From Glaesserella sp041817755 (GTDB lineage: Bacteria > Pseudomonadota > Gammaproteobacteria > Enterobacterales > Pasteurellaceae), in the NCBI RefSeq assembly GCF_041817755.1, contig NZ_JBGYBX010000055.1, forward strand, positions 66,008-130,007: DNA of 64,000 bases, in the 5' to 3' direction. This document shows, in pieces, positions 18,250 to 26,909 of the stretch. The first letter of the stretch is position 1. Each line of letters begins with the position of its first letter. The translations under genes were made by a program, and so were the position numbers. The notes beneath the pieces were generated by a model. That model saw only the letters and a list, made by a program, of their open reading frames with translations. It was not told where the DNA came from and ran no database searches.

Positions 18250-18315
18250 TGTAGGGGCTAATCATATTAGCCCCATTTCCCTAAACCGTTTTGGGGCAAA
18301 TATAATTTGCCTCTA
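18250..18315. repeat. REP-like inverted pair between btuF and btuB
   Basis: A GTAGGGGC-initiated hairpin at about 18250-18274 faces a degenerate partner ending GCCTCTAC at 18292-18315. It is the same type as the pairs at 3.9 kb and around the RAYT gene, with changed inner bases. Confidence 0.65.
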
Positions 18316-18321
18316 CGGTTA

Positions 18322-20250
18322 TTAGAAGCTACCTTTTAAGCCAACATAAACGTTACGACCGTCTTGTCCGTAGCCGATAATATTTTCATATTTTTTATCA
18401 AATAAGTTGTTTAAATTCGCATAAACATTCAAGTTCTTGCTTAGTTGATAATTTACACCCAAATTAACCAATGTATAAGATGGCATTTTAACCCGAGAAG
18501 AAGCATAGGTTAATTCATCAAAATAGGTATCAACCCGTTTGCCAACATATGAAACATTAACATTTGAACCCAATTTCTCCGTGATTTGATACGCTAAGCC
18601 TAGGTTCGCAAGATGTTTCGGACGGCGAACTAATTCCGCTTTTTTACTATCTTTGGCTTGAGTGTAAGTGTAGTTAGCATAAGCCGTTAAACGATTTGCC
18701 AATTTACCATTGTAGGCAATTTCTAAGCCTCGAATTTGGCTCGTACCCTCTATATTAATAGCTCGAGAGCGATAAGTTGTAAAATCAAGTACTTCACTAC
18801 TAATTAAATTACTCACGTTGCGGGCAAAGTACGTTAAGTCAAGAGAGTGATGTTTATCATTACTTTCCACAAGTAAACCAACATCTCCACCACGGCTTTT
18901 TTCCGGTTTTAAGTTTGGATTTCCTACATAACTGCCTGAATAACCATAATATTCCGTCATTGTTGGGTTTTGAATTGCTGTACCAAAACTCGCGTGAGCG
19001 CGGAAGTTTGGCGATAAGCGATAAGCGCCTGAAATACGCCCTGTAAACGCATCTTTATATTCAGAGTTCCCTGTATAGCGTCCGCTAATTGAAAGGCTGT
19101 GATCATCTTCTGTAAATAAACGATATTCGGTAGCAATACTCTTCTCTACTAAGCTTTTTTCATCATTGTAAGAGGTTGAATCATATTTTGACTGTTGATA
19201 TTCGCCTAAAATACTGACCGCTTGATTTACCGGACCTTCACGATCAAAGTTAATATCTAATTGATAATTTGCATTTAATTTTTTAGCATCATAAGCACTT
19301 GCCCAAGAACTGATCGTATCACTATCGGTTTTAACGTGGCTGACACTCACTTTCTGTTTAAATAATTCCTGTTCATTCCCTAGATAACCGCTTAATTTGA
19401 ACAAGGTTTCACGGGTGCGAGTATAATCATCAAAAGAGGTTTCTCCCGCTAAACTGCCATCATAATGTGCTGTTTGCGAGAAATGAGAAGCCAAAACTTC
19501 TACACCTTTTTGATTATCGTCATATCCTAAACGTAAAGAGGCATTATCACGATGAAATTTATCACGCTCTTTCGCTCCACCGGTAGCTATTTCTGTTCCG
19601 TTTTGGGCTGTATAGCGGAATGTATTTGAACTTAACGCTGAAATACCTCGGGTACGATGGCTATTTCCATTCAACGCATAATAGAAGCCATTGTTATAAC
19701 CTGAAATCGTCGCTGAACCGTCATAAGTTCCGTGTGAACCTGTGCCTAAATCAAAGTCCACATTAAACGGCTTATCTTTATATAATCCGCTTTTAGTGGT
19801 GATATAAATCACCCCGCCCATCGCATCACTGCCCCACAGCGCCGATTGCTCACCGCGTAAAACTTCGATGCGATCAATATTGCTTAAACTTAAACCACCG
19901 AAATCAAAGCCGTATCCTGTCACAGGATTAACTTTTACACCATCAATGATCACAGCCGTATGGTTTGCATCGGCACCACGCAAATAGAAGTTGGTTAAGG
20001 TACCGCGACCGCCTGAAGCACTAATCGCCACACTCGGCACGGTTTTCAACACATCGCTGACATAAGTCGCATTGCGTTCAGTGAAATCTTTCTCTGTCAA
20101 AACAGTGACGGAAGAGGCGGTTTTGTCTTGGTTAACGGGCGCGGCATAAGCGGAATAGACATTAACGGTATCGAGTTCCGTCTCCGTTTGGGCGAAGGCA
20201 AAAACAGGTAAGCTCATAAAAATAGCGATCGTGATGAGATTTTTTTTCAT
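18322..20250 (-). CDS. btuB: TonB-dependent outer-membrane receptor, BtuB-like
   Basis: This 642-residue receptor has a signal peptide ending AFAQ and a TonB box near ELDTVNVYSA. The plug domain has VSDVLKTVPSVAI, FYLRGADANHTAVIIDGVKVNP and RIEVLRGEQSALWGSDAMGGVI, close to the BtuB plug. The 22-strand barrel ends in the aromatic motif VYVGLKGSF. It sits upstream of btuF and should take up cobalamin using TonB energy. I did not see a cobalamin riboswitch in the roughly 200-bp leader. A different corrinoid or haem-like ligand remains possible. Confidence 0.8.
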   Translation of the reverse strand: MKKNLITIAIFMSLPVFAFAQTETELDTVNVYSAYAAPVNQDKTASSVTVLTEKDFTERNATYVSDVLKTVPSVAISASGGRGTLTNFYLRGADANHTAVIIDGVKVNPVTGYGFDFGGLSLSNIDRIEVLRGEQSALWGSDAMGGVIYITTKSGLYKDKPFNVDFDLGTGSHGTYDGSATISGYNNGFYYALNGNSHRTRGISALSSNTFRYTAQNGTEIATGGAKERDKFHRDNASLRLGYDDNQKGVEVLASHFSQTAHYDGSLAGETSFDDYTRTRETLFKLSGYLGNEQELFKQKVSVSHVKTDSDTISSWASAYDAKKLNANYQLDINFDREGPVNQAVSILGEYQQSKYDSTSYNDEKSLVEKSIATEYRLFTEDDHSLSISGRYTGNSEYKDAFTGRISGAYRLSPNFRAHASFGTAIQNPTMTEYYGYSGSYVGNPNLKPEKSRGGDVGLLVESNDKHHSLDLTYFARNVSNLISSEVLDFTTYRSRAINIEGTSQIRGLEIAYNGKLANRLTAYANYTYTQAKDSKKAELVRRPKHLANLGLAYQITEKLGSNVNVSYVGKRVDTYFDELTYASSRVKMPSYTLVNLGVNYQLSKNLNVYANLNNLFDKKYENIIGYGQDGRNVYVGLKGSF

Positions 20251-20393
20251 ATTGGGTTCTCAGGGTTGCATAATAAATTCACATTATTATACCTAAAGAG
20301 AAGGGATTTCGGTGGTTAAAGCGTTCGAGAAGTGATGAATGTTTTGCTGTTTGTCTATGAAAGAAATTCATCTTTACATAACAATCTCCATAA

Positions 20394-20451
20394 ACAAGCG
20401 GTTTGTTTTTCACAACATTTTGCAAAATTCTGCGAGAAACGAACCGCTTGT
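20394..20451 (-). terminator. Uptake-signal dyad downstream of the AGCS gene
   Basis: ACAAGCGGTTTGTTT at 20394 faces GAAACGAACCGCTTGT ending at 20451, forming a long stem made of two inverted uptake signals. It sits just past the symporter stop. Such paired signals commonly act as terminators in Pasteurellaceae; the T-tract is weak here. Confidence 0.55.
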
Positions 20452-20463
20452 AAAAACGGCAAA

Positions 20464-21924
20464 CTATTTTTTAGATTTCCAAATTAACGGATCTACACCA
20501 CGGCGGATAAGCTCAGGGTGATCTTCAATGTTGAACACCGGCTGCTCGATACCTGCTTTAATTTGTTTTTGGTAGTCTTTCAAGATGACCCACACAATCG
20601 GCGCAAGTAAAATGATAGACACTAAGTTAATCATCGCCATTGAAGCCATCACCGTATCGGCAAACGCCCAAACGATACCGCCGTCACGCACCGCACCGAA
20701 GTAAACGAAGAATAACACGATTAAACGGAACGCTAATACGAAACTTGGTTTGTTGCGGATATAGCGAATGTTATTCTCTGCATAAGCATAGTTACCAATA
20801 ATTGAGGTATAGCAGAAAAGAAGTAAAGTAAAGGCTAAGAAATGTAAGCCAAATTCACCTACATGGAATTCCAATGCTTTTTGTGTTAAAGAGACGCTAC
20901 GTAAAGATTCATTGCCGTAGTCGTTAGACATTAAGATGATAATCGCGGTACAGGTACACACAATGATTGTATCGACGAATACGCCTAACATTTGGATTAA
21001 ACCTTGGCTTGCCGGGTGTTTGGCATCTGAAGTCGCCGCCGTATTCGGCGCCGAACCCATACCCGCTTCGTTTGAGAATAAACCGCGTTTAATCCCTTGT
21101 AACATTGCTTGTGAGAAAAGCGAACCGAAAATCCCCCCCGCCATTGCCGAGAAATCGAATGCGCTCGTAATAATTTTATTTAAGATTTCGGGTACGCGTT
21201 CAATATTCATCCCTAAAATGATCATGGCGACGATTAAATAGAACAACGCCATCAGCGGCACGACTTTTGCCGAAACTTGCCCGATACGTTTGACACCGCC
21301 GAAGATAATGGCGGCGGTCATCACAACCAAGACGATACCGACATAGTGCGGATCCCATTCCCAAGCATTACGGGTAGCTTCCACAATGGAGTTTGCTTGG
21401 ACGGCATTGAAAGCAAAGCCGAAGGTAAAAATTAAAGTCACCGCAAAAGCAATGGCAAGCCAAGGCGCTTTTAAGCCTTTTGCAATATAATAGGCGGGAC
21501 CACCGCGGAACATACCGTTCGGATCGCAGACTTTAAACGCTTGTGCCAATGATGATTCCGCAAATGCACTGCTCATCCCGATTAATGCGGTAATCCACAT
21601 CCAAAATACCGCACCCGGTCCGCCTAAGGCGATCGCCGTTGCCACACCGCCGATATTACCCACGCCCACACGGCTTGCCAACCCGGTGGCAAATGCTTGG
21701 AAAGGTGTCAATGCATCGCCGTCCGACGCTCGTCCCGACCACATTTCACGGATACTGCGCGGTAATAACCGCAACTGAACCAATCCGGTCGTAATGGTAA
21801 AAAATAAGCCTACGCCTAACAACGTAAGCACGGTGATATCCCAAAGCGGACCGTCAACCGTGTTGACAATCCACGTCAGGAGTTCTTCAAACATCGAAAC
21901 AATGCTTTCCATATTGAGCCTCAT
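20464..21924 (-). CDS. Sodium:alanine symporter family protein (AGCS)
   Basis: This 486-residue inner-membrane carrier has about ten to eleven helices (an in-frame ATG four codons in is an alternative start). AGCS marks include FQAFATGLASRVGVGNIGGV near the first third, GGPGAVFWMWITALIGMSSAF, GLFSNEAGMGSAPNTAATS and a C-terminal FADTVMASMAMINLVSI. These transport alanine or glycine with sodium. It stands alone with its own leader; specificity cannot be read. Confidence 0.92.
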   Translation of the reverse strand: MRLNMESIVSMFEELLTWIVNTVDGPLWDITVLTLLGVGLFFTITTGLVQLRLLPRSIREMWSGRASDGDALTPFQAFATGLASRVGVGNIGGVATAIALGGPGAVFWMWITALIGMSSAFAESSLAQAFKVCDPNGMFRGGPAYYIAKGLKAPWLAIAFAVTLIFTFGFAFNAVQANSIVEATRNAWEWDPHYVGIVLVVMTAAIIFGGVKRIGQVSAKVVPLMALFYLIVAMIILGMNIERVPEILNKIITSAFDFSAMAGGIFGSLFSQAMLQGIKRGLFSNEAGMGSAPNTAATSDAKHPASQGLIQMLGVFVDTIIVCTCTAIIILMSNDYGNESLRSVSLTQKALEFHVGEFGLHFLAFTLLLFCYTSIIGNYAYAENNIRYIRNKPSFVLAFRLIVLFFVYFGAVRDGGIVWAFADTVMASMAMINLVSIILLAPIVWVILKDYQKQIKAGIEQPVFNIEDHPELIRRGVDPLIWKSKK

Positions 21925-22039
21925 TCGTTAAAAATACGTTAAAAAAGATAGCGCATTTTAGCGATTTTTAGCTATTTGAAAAGTTTAATTTATTGGCATA
22001 ATCAAAAACATTAATGGGATTTAATGAGTCAAAAGCGTG

Positions 22040-23029
22040 TTAACGTTTGAATAGCAAGCTACCGCTTGCTTCGAGCAGACTGCTGTGGAATAACGTAACA
22101 CCTAGTCCGATGAGTACTATTCCCATCAATAATTTTAAACCTAACACAAACCGCTTGCTGGTTTGCACGGAAAGATACCACCGTCCGGCTCGCATTGCCT
22201 GCCCTCGGGCAAACAGCACCACACAGGCAAACAAGGTTAACGTCAGACCGGTGCCTGCCGCCATTAATAAGGCTGAAGCCACGCCCCACAGGTATAAATC
22301 CAAGGTATAAGCTAAAAATAAGACCAACACGGCGCCGGTACACGGACGTAATCCAATACTTAAAATCAGCATCCAAACGGTTTTCCAATCCGTCGCGTTA
22401 GCCAATTCGCTTGCCGACGGCAAATGACGATGACCACAAGGGCAGTTTTCAGTATGTTGATGCGATACCGCCTGAACAAGCGGTGCGTTTCGTTCAATTT
22501 TTTGCAAATGATGAATTTGGAAGCCTTGGGGTTTTGTCGGTACCGGTTTTCTTTCCTTGACAGCCTGATAGCACCAATAGCATCCGAACAACATCATCAC
22601 GATGAAACTGCCCCGCTCAACCCATTTCAGCGTCAAATTAAAATAGCTGCGGGAAAGGGTAAACACTACGACAATCAGCGTCACCAAGCCAATCGCCACC
22701 AAACCTTGTACCAGCGCAGAAAGTAATGTAATCCGAATTGCCTTCGGCAGTTTGGTTTCTTCAAGCGACAAATAACCGGTCAAAATAAACTTGCCGTGTC
22801 CCGGGCCGATCGCATGAAATACACCGTAAAGAAAGCTCACCCCCATCAACGTCATACCGGCTTGTTGCGGGTGCTCCTTAATACTTTTCAGTGACGCGGA
22901 CAATTCCAAATTAAAATGACGCTGCCACTCCGCCACTTGAAATAAAATATGCGGATAGATTTGGTAGAGCATAAAAATCAATCCGCCAATCAGGATAATC
23001 CATAAAAGCGGTCTAGCGTTTATTGGCAT
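22040..23029 (-). CDS. NicO-family nickel/cobalt transporter
   Basis: This 329-residue membrane protein shows the NicO/RcnA pattern: HAIGPGHGKFILTGYL with the metal-binding histidines near residue 75, a cytoplasmic histidine-rich loop (HQHTENCPCGHRHL near 200) and SIGLRPCTGAVLVLFLAY. It overlaps the DUF1007 gene by 10 bp, a pairing seen repeatedly for nickel/cobalt importers. Cobalt supply for B12 enzymes or nickel supply for urease or hydrogenase are both possible uses. Confidence 0.85.
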   Translation of the reverse strand: MPINARPLLWIILIGGLIFMLYQIYPHILFQVAEWQRHFNLELSASLKSIKEHPQQAGMTLMGVSFLYGVFHAIGPGHGKFILTGYLSLEETKLPKAIRITLLSALVQGLVAIGLVTLIVVVFTLSRSYFNLTLKWVERGSFIVMMLFGCYWCYQAVKERKPVPTKPQGFQIHHLQKIERNAPLVQAVSHQHTENCPCGHRHLPSASELANATDWKTVWMLILSIGLRPCTGAVLVLFLAYTLDLYLWGVASALLMAAGTGLTLTLFACVVLFARGQAMRAGRWYLSVQTSKRFVLGLKLLMGIVLIGLGVTLFHSSLLEASGSLLFKR

Positions 23030-23670
23030 ACAATGCTCACTTTTTGGGCAAATTGTGCACCTAAGGAAAGACTTTTATCATCCGGTATATCCGGTGTCTC
23101 GGTTTTATCCAATTTTGAGGCATACAAGCGGAGGGATTGGCTCACTTTCGGCTCGGTCATATTGATGTCACACCGATTTTGCGCCGTACTTGTTACATCT
23201 TGCGCATTTTCATACGCCATGGATAAATAATAACTCGGTTCAAAGGTGAATAAGCGAAAACTACGTCCGGCAATCTCCTGAGGCTGCGCTAATGATAAGG
23301 TAAAATGATAGATAATTCGGGTGTCTTTGATTTCGATAGACGGAGCGGTCGGCTGAGCTTTAAATTTGATCGGCTGATCTTTTTCATCATACAGCTCACT
23401 GAAATAGTGCGCATCCACCGCCGACCGATTCAATTCTTGGGTGATCTTTTTCACGGCGTCGTCTTTATTATCGCTTGCCGAAATTTCATAAATCAATTCC
23501 GCCGACGTGATTTCATCCAGCATCCAACTCATTTCAAAACCTTCCAGTTTATCTTGATGAATCAGTACTTTATTTTTCATATCTAAAAATGAATGAGGAT
23601 GTGCCGAGGTGGCATTTGCAATAAGTAAACCCAATAGCGTTAAAAAGATTTTTTTCATAGACATATTCAT
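23020..23670 (-). CDS. DUF1007 family periplasmic protein
   Basis: The chosen start is the ATG at 23670 (MNMSMKKIFLTL). A longer frame reaching 23814 would cross the rnpB terminator and part of rnpB, so it is rejected. A signal peptide ends at ANATSAHPHSF, leaving an N-terminal histidine (HPHS) that may bind metal. About 216 residues in all. DUF1007 proteins usually accompany NicO transporters, as here with a 10-bp overlap, and probably present nickel or cobalt to them. Confidence 0.82.
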   Translation of the reverse strand: MNMSMKKIFLTLLGLLIANATSAHPHSFLDMKNKVLIHQDKLEGFEMSWMLDEITSAELIYEISASDNKDDAVKKITQELNRSAVDAHYFSELYDEKDQPIKFKAQPTAPSIEIKDTRIIYHFTLSLAQPQEIAGRSFRLFTFEPSYYLSMAYENAQDVTSTAQNRCDINMTEPKVSQSLRLYASKLDKTETPDIPDDKSLSLGAQFAQKVSIVCQ

Positions 23671-23735
23671 TGATTCAGTACAGCCATATAGCCGGTTTGT
23701 CGAATGTGATCCTACTTTGATCGATATTATAAATA

Positions 23736-23765
23736 CAAAAAAGCGAACAGAAAGTTCTGTTCGCT
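23736..23765 (-). terminator. Terminator of rnpB
   Basis: A perfect 11-bp stem (AGCGAACAGAA against TTCTGTTCGCT) with a 2-bp apex is followed by six T on the minus strand, directly after the RNase P RNA. Confidence 0.85.
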
Positions 23766-23775
23766 GTTTAAAATA

Positions 23776-24163
<388 letters not shown>

Positions 24164-24222
24164 TGGGCGAGTATAGCGGATTTGCAAACTTTTGCCAAGA
24201 AATGACCGCTTGTACCATAAAA

Positions 24223-24248
24223 AACGCCCGGCAAGTAAGCCGGGCGTT
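24223..24248 (-). terminator. Terminator of gpmA
   Basis: AACGCCCGGC and GCCGGGCGTT form a perfect 10-bp stem with a 6-nt loop and a T-run on the minus strand, 14 bp past the gpmA stop. Confidence 0.88.
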
Positions 24249-24261
24249 CATTGAACATCAA

Positions 24262-24945
24262 TTATAAATAGAATTTCTCAATGAAATTCAATTTGTCATC
24301 CAGTTTCAACACTAACGGTTGGCCGGTCGGGATCTCAAAATCCATGATTTCTTCATCGGAAATGCCGATGATATGTTTTGCCAATGCACGTAATGAGTTA
24401 CCGTGTGCGGTGACTAAAACGCGTTTACCGGATAACAACGCCGGTGCGATTTGATCTTCCCAGAAAGGTAATACGCGCTCTAAGGTGATTTTTAAGTTTT
24501 CCGCATTCGGCACAACATCTTTCGGAAGGTGCGCATAACGGCGGTCGTTATGTGCGGAATTCGGATCGTTCGGATCTAAATCCGGCGGAGAAATGTCATA
24601 AGAACGGCGCCAAATGTGAACTTGCTCATCACCATATTGCTCGGCGGTCGCTTTTTTATCCAAACCTTGTAACGCACCGTAGTGACGTTCGTTTAAGCGC
24701 CAGTTTTTCACTTGTGGAATCCAAAGTTGGTTAGATTCTTCTAACACGATGTTACAGGTTTTAATAGCACGTGTTAACACGGAGGTAAACGCAATATCAA
24801 ACTCGTAGCCGGCGGCTAATAATTTTTTACCTGCCGCCTTCGCCTCTTCAACACCGCGCTCCGTTAAGTTAACATCACGCCAACCTGTAAATAAGTTTTT
24901 AGCATTCCACTCACTAAAACCGTGACGGATAAATACTAATTCCAT
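24262..24945 (-). CDS. gpmA: 2,3-bisphosphoglycerate-dependent phosphoglycerate mutase
   Basis: GpmA (227 residues) interconverts 3- and 2-phosphoglycerate in glycolysis. The phosphohistidine motif is FIRHGFSEWNAKNLFTGW at residues 5-22. NERHYGALQGLDK carries the catalytic glutamate region, and the second histidine is in VTAHGNSLRALAKH. It has its own terminator and lies next to the prophage left junction, so it marks the chromosomal side of the insertion. Confidence 0.96.
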   Translation of the reverse strand: MELVFIRHGFSEWNAKNLFTGWRDVNLTERGVEEAKAAGKKLLAAGYEFDIAFTSVLTRAIKTCNIVLEESNQLWIPQVKNWRLNERHYGALQGLDKKATAEQYGDEQVHIWRRSYDISPPDLDPNDPNSAHNDRRYAHLPKDVVPNAENLKITLERVLPFWEDQIAPALLSGKRVLVTAHGNSLRALAKHIIGISDEEIMDFEIPTGQPLVLKLDDKLNFIEKFYL

Positions 24946-25104
24946 AAGCTCTCCTATTAGATTTGAGTTGATTTGATAACTTGTTATTTATAACAAAAAA
25001 CAACGCGCTTTTAAAGCTAAACCAAAAGGATTCGATAAAAAGCTGATCTGTAACAAATTAAATCGGGATTTTATGGAATGAAACAAATAAACGATTGTTT
25101 AAAA

Positions 25105-25151
25105 TGGTCCCCCCTACCGGACTTGAACCAGTGACCAAGCGATTATGAGTC
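25105..25151 (-). other. attL: tRNA-Ile2 (CAU) 3' fragment: prophage left attachment site
   Basis: On the minus strand the 47 bp read from the anticodon stem-loop (GACTCATAATC) through the T arm (GGTTCAAGTCC) to an encoded CCA. The anticodon stem matches tRNA-Ile2, whose CAU anticodon is lysidine-modified. The 5' half of the tRNA is missing: the next bases are unrelated and AT-rich. This is what integration at the 3' end of a tRNA leaves at one junction; the intact tRNA should be at the other end, beyond the window. Confidence 0.82.
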
Positions 25152-25294
25152 TGACGTAAAACATCAGCGAAATTATATAAATCATTTAAAAATCAATAGC
25201 CTACAAGATAACCCGCATTCAAAAAAACTGTTTTTAATTACAGTGGTTAATGATAATTATCGTTAATTACGTCACAAATATGACACAGTCTCTA

Positions 25295-26455
25295 TTAATC
25301 CTTAAGCACAAAAGCAATATAAGGGAGCTCCATTGTGTCGGGACCAGCATAGTTTGACCGTACTAAAAAATACTCTGTGGTAATAGCATGTACCAACATA
25401 GACCCGCCATGGTAATAATTGGCATTCTCCGTCATGAGTACTTTTGGCTTTTGGCTAAATGGTGTTTTAAACGGGACTTTCCAAACACGATTATTGCTTC
25501 CTGCACCAACTTCAGGGTTCGTTAATTCAAGCTCACTTCTGACTGGTGCCCCCATTTGTAATTCTTTAACAGGCAAAACACTTGCCAGTATTTGCGTTGT
25601 AAACTCTTGCAGCGATCCAGTAAAAGCACCAGTTTCCACCAACAGATCGTAGACAGATTTACCGTTTTGTCCAGCCTCGCCTTTTTCTCCTTGTGGTCCC
25701 GGAGGTCCTTGTACACCCGGGGCTCCGTCTCGCCCGTCTTTACCGGGTAAACCGCGCTCACCTTGCGGACCTCTCTCGCCGTCCCGTCCATTATTCCCCG
25801 GTTCGCCTTTTTCGCCTCGCTCTCCATCTCTACCCGGTGTGCCCGGCTCCCCTTTCTCACCGGGTAAACCTCTTTCTCCTTGTAAGCCTTGTGCGCCACG
25901 CACACCCGGTAAGCCCTGTGGTCCCGGTGGACCGACATCACCTTTATCCCCTTTTGGACCTTGTAAGCCTCTTTCTCCCGGATCGCCCTTATCGCCTTTT
26001 GCCGCAACGCCGAAAACAACGTTAACGCTGTCACGCTCCACCACAATATCAGATACCGGATTAGACATTGCTTGTTCAATCGCTCGTTCAAAGGATGCTT
26101 CACCTTCTTCCGCCAACGTGGTTACGTCGTGATTGAGTTTAATTGTGCCGTCGATAATCGTCTTCGCGACGCCATCGGTGTACGTCACTTGTACGTCATA
26201 TTTGGCTTTAATCCACTCCCGCCCCTTGGTCGCTTGTTTACTGACCAACACCAAAAGTACGTTATCCTTAATTAAGAGCGTGTTATCCGTCGTTGAGAGC
26301 GACAACACAACTTCATCATCCGCCACAGCTTGTAAATCCACGCGGGCAACACCCGTAAAATCAAAAGCCGTCTTCTCTTCGCCAACTTGCTCAAACAGTG
26401 TAAAGCGGTGAACAAAGGTATCACCGCGCTTGATTGTTATGTTCTGCTTTTCCAT
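25295..26455 (-). CDS. Collagen-like phage tail fibre / baseplate protein
   Basis: The protein has about 386 residues from the ATG at 26455 (a TTG four codons upstream is possible). The first 120 residues form a beta-rich domain resembling baseplate-attachment domains. Residues about 154-266 are Gly-X-Y triplets rich in GPQGE, GERGLPG and GDKGDPG, roughly 37 triplets in a row, expected to form a collagen triple helix. The C-terminal 120 residues should be the trimerising and possibly receptor-binding tip. It is the last gene before attL, where fibres or lysogenic-conversion genes often sit. Confidence 0.8.
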   Translation of the reverse strand: MEKQNITIKRGDTFVHRFTLFEQVGEEKTAFDFTGVARVDLQAVADDEVVLSLSTTDNTLLIKDNVLLVLVSKQATKGREWIKAKYDVQVTYTDGVAKTIIDGTIKLNHDVTTLAEEGEASFERAIEQAMSNPVSDIVVERDSVNVVFGVAAKGDKGDPGERGLQGPKGDKGDVGPPGPQGLPGVRGAQGLQGERGLPGEKGEPGTPGRDGERGEKGEPGNNGRDGERGPQGERGLPGKDGRDGAPGVQGPPGPQGEKGEAGQNGKSVYDLLVETGAFTGSLQEFTTQILASVLPVKELQMGAPVRSELELTNPEVGAGSNNRVWKVPFKTPFSQKPKVLMTENANYYHGGSMLVHAITTEYFLVRSNYAGPDTMELPYIAFVLKD

Positions 26456-26469
26456 TTTGCTACCCAAAA

Positions 26470-26494
26470 TAAAAAAGCCCGCATATAGCGGGCT
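26470..26494 (-). terminator. Intrinsic terminator before the collagen-like gene
   Basis: AGCCCGC and GCGGGCT form a 7-bp stem with a T-run on the minus strand, directly ahead of the fibre gene start. Confidence 0.8.
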
Positions 26495-26503
26495 GTTGGT
26501 TGA

Positions 26504-26836
26504 TTATGATTGTTTAATGGTGCCACCGGCAAACATATGCGGGTTAACATAGCCGTAATATGTTTCAGGCTGGAACCCTTCGGGCTCCGGTAAGATTAAC
26601 TGATCGAGCACCCAATTATGCGCGCTTTCGTCTCGGCTTGGCATGCTGCTGGTAAAGGTAAATTGCGCAAATGACAATGCGTTTTTGCCTCTGTCTTTTG
26701 CTTTTTTCGAGACATAAGAGGATAACGTAGCAACCACCGAATTGTTCGCATAATCACAATTGATTGCGGTGATTTCATGATAACCGACGACAGCGCCGGT
26801 GTTATCGTCTTCGAGTGTTTTTTCAATGTATTTCAT
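26504..26836 (-). CDS. Small phage protein between J and the tail fibre
   Basis: The ATG at 26836 is chosen because it has GGAG eight bases ahead, giving 110 residues (an in-frame upstream start at 26872 crosses the preceding terminator). The sequence MKYIEKTLEDDNTGAVVGYH and later EPEGFQPETYYGYVNPHMF matches no family I can name. Its place between tail tip protein J and the fibre, with terminators on both sides, suggests a tail accessory role. Confidence 0.6.
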   Translation of the reverse strand: MKYIEKTLEDDNTGAVVGYHEITAINCDYANNSVVATLSSYVSKKAKDRGKNALSFAQFTFTSSMPSRDESAHNWVLDQLILPEPEGFQPETYYGYVNPHMFAGGTIKQS

Positions 26837-26855
26837 ATGAGCTCCTATGAGTAAT

Positions 26856-26890
26856 AAAAAAACCGCCTGCATTGCTACAAGCGGTCGGTT
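26856..26890 (-). terminator. Terminator after J containing an uptake signal
   Basis: The ACCGC/GCGGT-based stem includes the uptake signal ACAAGCGGT and is followed by a T-run on the minus strand. Confidence 0.65.
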
Positions 26891-26909
26891 TGGGTTAAAA
26901 ATTTACGAA

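Noticed and set aside
20251..20340. Cobalamin riboswitch upstream of btuB
   Set aside because: The short leader lacks a recognisable B12 box and is too small for the full aptamer.
25245..25275. AT-rich palindrome resembling a Fur box (TGATAATTATCGTTA)
   Set aside because: It lies between the attachment site and the last tail gene, with no gene start to regulate; it may be an integrase arm site or chance.
25693..26275. Long plus-strand and alternative-frame open frames across the collagen-like gene
   Set aside because: Repetitive GC-rich triplet coding creates open shadow frames; they lack start signals and are low-complexity.
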